This document shows, piece by piece, positions 5,061 through 8,113 of a stretch of 8,113 nt of DNA. Under the pieces are notes generated by a model that made no database searches, was not told the origin of the DNA, and saw only the letters and a program-made list of their open reading frames with translations. Within the stretch, counting starts at the first letter, position 1; each line of letters starts with the position of its first letter. Made by a program: the position numbers and the translations under genes. The stretch comes from Clostridiales bacterium UBA4717 (GTDB lineage: Bacteria > Bacillota > Clostridia > Oscillospirales > CAG-272), in NCBI GenBank assembly GCA_002404395.1, contig DHJP01000094.1, positions 1 to 8,113 on the forward strand. The letters are read 5' to 3'.

Positions 5061-6419
5061 ATGAACATAGTTATAGCCGGAATGGGAAAGATCGGAGCGA
5101 CGCTCGTTTCGAGGCTCGCTTCGGAGGGGCACGATCTTGTTATCATCGACACCGACAGCGTTGAACTCGGCGAAGTCGCCAACGTATACGACGTAATGGG
5201 AGTCTGCGGCAGTGCGTCCGACTGCAATACGCTCACCGAAGCGGGAGTCGGGAACGCGGAGCTGTTCGTAGCGTCTACCGGTTCGGACGAGCTAAATATG
5301 CTCTCCTGCTTCCTCGCAAAGCGGCTCGGCGCGAAAAATACGATCGCGCGCATACGCAATCCCGAATACAACGACAATTCGCTCGGCTTTTTAAGGCACG
5401 AGCTTGATCTGGCAATGGCGATAAACCCCGAGCGGCTCGCCGCGCACGCGCTCTTCAATATTCTGAAGCTTCCCTCCGCAATGAAGCTCGAGACCTTCTC
5501 AAGGCGCAATTTTGAAATGATCGAATTGAAGCTTAAAGCCGACAGCCCGCTTGACGGCGTGACCCTCTCGGCAATGCGCCTGAAATACAAGGCGAAATTC
5601 TTGGTCTGCGCCGTACTGCGCGGTGAGCGCGTATTTATCCCGGACGGCAACTTTGAATTAAAAAGCGGCGACCGTATCGGACTGACCGCCGCGCCGACCG
5701 AGCTTGAGCGTCTGCTCCACGATATCGGCGAGTACCGCCCGGGAGCGAAGAACGTAATGATCCTCGGCGGCAGCCGCACCGCGTATTATCTCGCGAAAAA
5801 GCTTATCGCCGCCGGCAGCTCGGTCAAGCTGATCGAGCGCGACGAAGCGCTTTGCATAGAATTATGCAACCTTTTGCCGAACGCCACGATCATAAACGGC
5901 GACGGCGCGAAGCAGGAGCTGCTGCTTGAAGAAGGACTGCACTCAGCCGACGCCTTCGTTTCGCTCACCGGAATGGATGAGCAGAATATCCTGATCTCGT
6001 ATTTTGCGGCTGACCAAGGCGTGCCGAAGGTCATCACCAAGATCAACCGCAGCGAGCTTGCGCCGCTCGCACAGCGGCTGAACCTTGACAGCGTTATCTC
6101 CCCGAGACGCGCCGTTGCCGACGTGATAGTCAGCTATGCGCGCGCGCTTTCAAACTCGGTCGGGAGCCGCGTCGATACCCTTTATAAACTGATGGACGGC
6201 AAAGCCGAGGCGCTTGAATTTACCGCCGCCTCCGATCTGTCCTTCCTCTCGAAGCCTTTACGCGAGCTGAAGCTCAAGCCGAACACGCTGATCGCCGGAA
6301 TAATTCGCGACAGGCATCCGATCATCCCGACCGGTAACGACTCGGTGCTTGCGGGCGATAAAGTGATAGTCTTTACCGCCGAGCAGAATTTCGACGATCT
6401 TTCGGATATTATCGCCTGA
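5061..6419 (+). CDS. trkA: Trk potassium uptake system regulatory subunit TrkA
   Basis: Cytoplasmic nucleotide-binding subunit that gates the TrkH potassium channel, 452 residues against about 458 in E. coli. It has two tandem RCK units. The first RCK-N has the Rossmann loop GMGKIG at residues 7-12 and acidic Asp30 at the end of strand 2 (VIIDTD), as for NAD(H) binding. It is followed by an RCK-C around 150-225 (FEMIELKL to LTAAPTELERLLHDIG). The second RCK-N starts near AKNVMILGGSRTAYYLAKKL, with a weaker GGSRTA loop, and retains GDGAKQELLLEEGL. A second RCK-C ends the protein. The start follows GAGG (5051-5054) by 6 nt and matches the family start. It is transcribed with trkH, 20 nt downstream. 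Bound nucleotide preference (NAD(H), ATP/ADP) and any c-di-AMP binding at RCK-C cannot be decided here. Confidence 0.96.
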   Translation: MNIVIAGMGKIGATLVSRLASEGHDLVIIDTDSVELGEVANVYDVMGVCGSASDCNTLTEAGVGNAELFVASTGSDELNMLSCFLAKRLGAKNTIARIRNPEYNDNSLGFLRHELDLAMAINPERLAAHALFNILKLPSAMKLETFSRRNFEMIELKLKADSPLDGVTLSAMRLKYKAKFLVCAVLRGERVFIPDGNFELKSGDRIGLTAAPTELERLLHDIGEYRPGAKNVMILGGSRTAYYLAKKLIAAGSSVKLIERDEALCIELCNLLPNATIINGDGAKQELLLEEGLHSADAFVSLTGMDEQNILISYFAADQGVPKVITKINRSELAPLAQRLNLDSVISPRRAVADVIVSYARALSNSVGSRVDTLYKLMDGKAEALEFTAASDLSFLSKPLRELKLKPNTLIAGIIRDRHPIIPTGNDSVLAGDKVIVFTAEQNFDDLSDIIA

Positions 6420-6439
6420 ATCCAAGGAGAAAGCGGCTT

Positions 6440-7882
6440 ATGAATAAAAAAATGATCTTTCACCTGCTCGGGCGTATCCTCAGGATCGAAGCGGCGCTCT
6501 ACCTTGTGCCGATTGTCACCGCGCTCTGCTTTCGCGAAACTCCGCTTCCCTTTATCGTCACGGGGATCATTTCGCTTGCGGCGGGCGAGCTGCTCGTCCT
6601 GCTGACGCGGCGCCACGACAGCACCTTTTACGCCAAGGAGGGCTTTGTCGCGGTCGCGCTGACCTGGACTCTGACCTCGCTCATCGGCGCGCTCCCCTTT
6701 CTGCTGTCGGGCACGGTAAGCTCGTTTGCCGACGCCTTTTTTGAGACGGCAAGCGGCTTCACGACCACCGGCGCGACGATACTTACAAATGTGGAGTCGG
6801 TAAGCAGATCGGTGCTCATGTGGCGCAGCTTTTCGCATTTTGTCGGCGGCATGGGAGTGCTCGTGCTCGTCATGGCGCTGGTGCCGGGAGTCGGCGGCCG
6901 CTCAATACACCTGATGCGCGCCGAAATGCCGGGTCCTGTCGTCGGCAAGCTGGTGCCCAAGGTGCGCGACACCGCCAAGATCCTCTACCTTATATATCTT
7001 GCGATGACCGCGCTTGAAATGATATTGCTCTTTGCATTCGGAATGTCCCCCTTTGACAGCATCGCCCACTCTTTCGGCACGGCGGGCACCGGCGGCTTCG
7101 GACTGTATAACGACGGACTTGCCTCCTTTTCACCCGCAATTCAGTGGATAATCGCGGCCTTTATGCTGCTTTTCGGCATAAACTTCAATATCTACTACTA
7201 TATTCTGATAAAGCGCTTCAAGTCGCTCAAAAACGGCGAAATGTTCTTGTATCTCACGATCTCGGCGGCGGCGACCGGCATAATCTGCATTTCGGTAATA
7301 CCGCAGTTTCCGAGCGTGTCCGAAGCGCTGCGCGCCTCCTTCTTCCAAGTGGCTTCGATAATCACGACGACCGGCTACTCTACCTGCAACTTCGACCTGT
7401 GGCCGACGCTTGCCAAAAGCGTGATATTCATTCTGCTTCTGATCGGCGGCTGCTCAGGCTCGACCGCCGGCGGCTTCAAGCTCTCGCGCGTGCTCATGCT
7501 CTTCAAGCTGGTGCGCCGCGAGTTCAAAAAGCTCGTGCACCCGCGCTCGGCGGCGACCGTCAAGCTTGACGGCGAGCAGATCGACGAACGCACCTTAAGC
7601 GGCGTCGGGACCTATCTTGCGCTCTGCCTGTTCATGCTCGGCGGCACGATGCTGATCCTTGCGGCGGACCCGGCGCACTTCACGCTCACCGAGGTGATAA
7701 GCGGCGCCGCCACCTGCTTCAACAATGTCGGACCGGGCTTCGACAGCTTCGGACCCGCAGGCGGCTTTTCGGAATGTTCGGCGCTTTCCAAATGCGTGCT
7801 TGCCTTTGTAATGCTTGCCGGCAGACTTGAAGTTTACCCGATCCTGGTCGCGCTCGCTCCCTCCACGTGGAGGAAAAGCTGA
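6440..7882 (+). CDS. trkH: Trk potassium uptake channel subunit TrkH
   Basis: Integral membrane potassium translocating subunit, 480 residues, usual TrkH length. All four M-P-M repeats are visible through their pore loops: TTTGAT (residues 108-113), GTAGTGGF (213-220), ITTTGY (308-313) and NNVGPG (428-433). Each carries the filter glycine. The glycine-rich intramembrane gate segment is at 335-347 (IGGCSGSTAGGFK), and GRLEVYP near the end (461-467) is also conserved. Two helices precede the first repeat, as in TrkH rather than the shorter KtrB. AAGGAG (6424-6429) lies 10 nt before the ATG. It follows trkA after 20 nt in the same transcript, so channel and gating ring are made together. Nothing looks truncated; the gene ends 29 nt before a strong hairpin. 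Confidence 0.96.
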   Translation: MNKKMIFHLLGRILRIEAALYLVPIVTALCFRETPLPFIVTGIISLAAGELLVLLTRRHDSTFYAKEGFVAVALTWTLTSLIGALPFLLSGTVSSFADAFFETASGFTTTGATILTNVESVSRSVLMWRSFSHFVGGMGVLVLVMALVPGVGGRSIHLMRAEMPGPVVGKLVPKVRDTAKILYLIYLAMTALEMILLFAFGMSPFDSIAHSFGTAGTGGFGLYNDGLASFSPAIQWIIAAFMLLFGINFNIYYYILIKRFKSLKNGEMFLYLTISAAATGIICISVIPQFPSVSEALRASFFQVASIITTTGYSTCNFDLWPTLAKSVIFILLLIGGCSGSTAGGFKLSRVLMLFKLVRREFKKLVHPRSAATVKLDGEQIDERTLSGVGTYLALCLFMLGGTMLILAADPAHFTLTEVISGAATCFNNVGPGFDSFGPAGGFSECSALSKCVLAFVMLAGRLEVYPILVALAPSTWRKS

Positions 7883-7911
7883 GTCTGTGCAGCGCACATG
7901 TTAATACAGCA

Positions 7912-7953
7912 AAGCCCTCGTGCGGCAGGAAACGCTCTGCCGCACGAGGGCTT
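7912..7953 (+). terminator. strong hairpin, likely terminator of the trkA-trkH operon
   Basis: Perfect 17-bp stem, 7912-7928 with 7937-7953, 8-nt loop, GC-rich centre, 29 nt after the trkH stop. The following run is AAATATT rather than poly-U, so termination may be partial or Rho-assisted. The stem is nearly symmetric at its ends and could work on both strands. Confidence 0.75.
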
Positions 7954-8038
7954 AAATATTCGGTTACGGACGGTGATATCGTTGTCCCGACCGCTTTTAC
8001 AAAACGGCACGATACGGCATTCGCTGTTTTAATTTGCG

Positions 8039-8058
8039 TTTTCGGAAGTTTCCGAAAA
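8039..8058. repeat. 20-bp dyad beside the tandem repeat
   Basis: TTTTCGGAA (8039-8047) and TTCCGAAAA (8050-8058) form a perfect 9-bp inverted repeat with a 2-nt centre. Its right half overlaps the first, degenerate unit of the 21-bp tandem array. Confidence 0.5.
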
Positions 8059-8113
8059 TTTGAAAAACTTTCGCGTAAGTTTTAAAAAGTTTCGCGTAAG
8101 TTTTAAAAAGTTT
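8048..8113. repeat. 21-bp tandem repeat, start of an array cut by the window edge
   Basis: Units are at 8048-8067 (20 bp, degenerate), 8068-8088 and 8089-8109 (21 bp each, differing only at the first base), and 8110-8113 (start of a fourth). The core is TTTCGCGTAAGTTTTAAAAA. The period and the lack of variable spacers exclude CRISPR. The rest of the stretch 7954-8047 holds no gene I can support. Confidence 0.75.

Noticed and set aside
4994..5779. Minus-strand frame of 261 codons opposite trkA
   Set aside because: Ser/Arg-rich composition typical of the antisense of a GC-rich gene; it lies wholly over a confident trkA and has no ribosome site or motif.
7867..8085. Small plus-strand gene of 72 codons after trkH
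   Set aside because: It starts inside trkH, runs through both arms of the 17-bp hairpin, has no ribosome site and its product resembles nothing.
8048..8113. Possible CRISPR array
   Set aside because: Units abut each other with a 21-bp period and no unique spacers; no cas genes are nearby.

Overview
The window (8113 bp) looks like the chromosome of a GC-moderate Firmicute, most likely an uncultured gut-type clostridium (Oscillospirales or Christensenellales-like). The protein families point that way: a YtrA-type GntR regulator with a YtrB-like ATPase, Clostridia-style sugar ABC permeases, and a TrkA/TrkH potassium system. So do the strong AGGAG-type ribosome sites, the consensus sigma-A promoters and the GCG/CTT-rich codon use. 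The placement is inference; there is no rRNA or marker gene here.

Left part, minus strand, read from 4872 down to 1. A near-consensus promoter (TTGACA-17-TATCAT) with an inverted-repeat operator over its start point drives three tightly packed genes. These are a YtrA-family GntR repressor (4354-4782), an ABC ATPase (3453-4352, 1 nt after the repressor stop) and a 729-residue ABC-2 type permease with a large C-terminal soluble domain (1295-3484, overlapping the ATPase gene by 32 nt). Together they look like a self-regulated export or envelope-stress transporter of the B. subtilis Ytr kind. About 110 nt further on in the same direction come two carbohydrate ABC importer permeases: a complete UgpA/LacF-type protein (244-1185) and the first 40 codons of its partner (1-121, cut by the window edge). 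No convincing promoter separates them from the exporter genes, so read-through is possible. No substrate-binding protein lies upstream of them; it may lie beyond the window.

Right part, plus strand. From a second good promoter (TTGAAA-17-TATACT) at 4983-5011 runs a two-gene potassium-uptake operon: trkA (5061-6419, two RCK domains) and trkH (6440-7882, all four pore loops visible). It is closed by a perfect 17-bp hairpin (7912-7953). The TrkA ring gates the TrkH channel in the membrane.

Non-coding structure. The three minus-strand gaps or gene junctions carry a recurring small element: a palindromic stem (for example GTCGGCGTAGCCGAC, present twice identically) near a GACCCGKGATCTCAC box. One copy supplies the last codons of the GntR gene, and a related arrangement may lie inside the start of the partial permease. 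At the right edge a 21-bp tandem repeat begins and runs out of the window.

I see no clear defence system, mobile element with a transposase, tRNA or CRISPR. The most unusual items are the dispersed palindrome/box element and the exporter with its large C-terminal domain.
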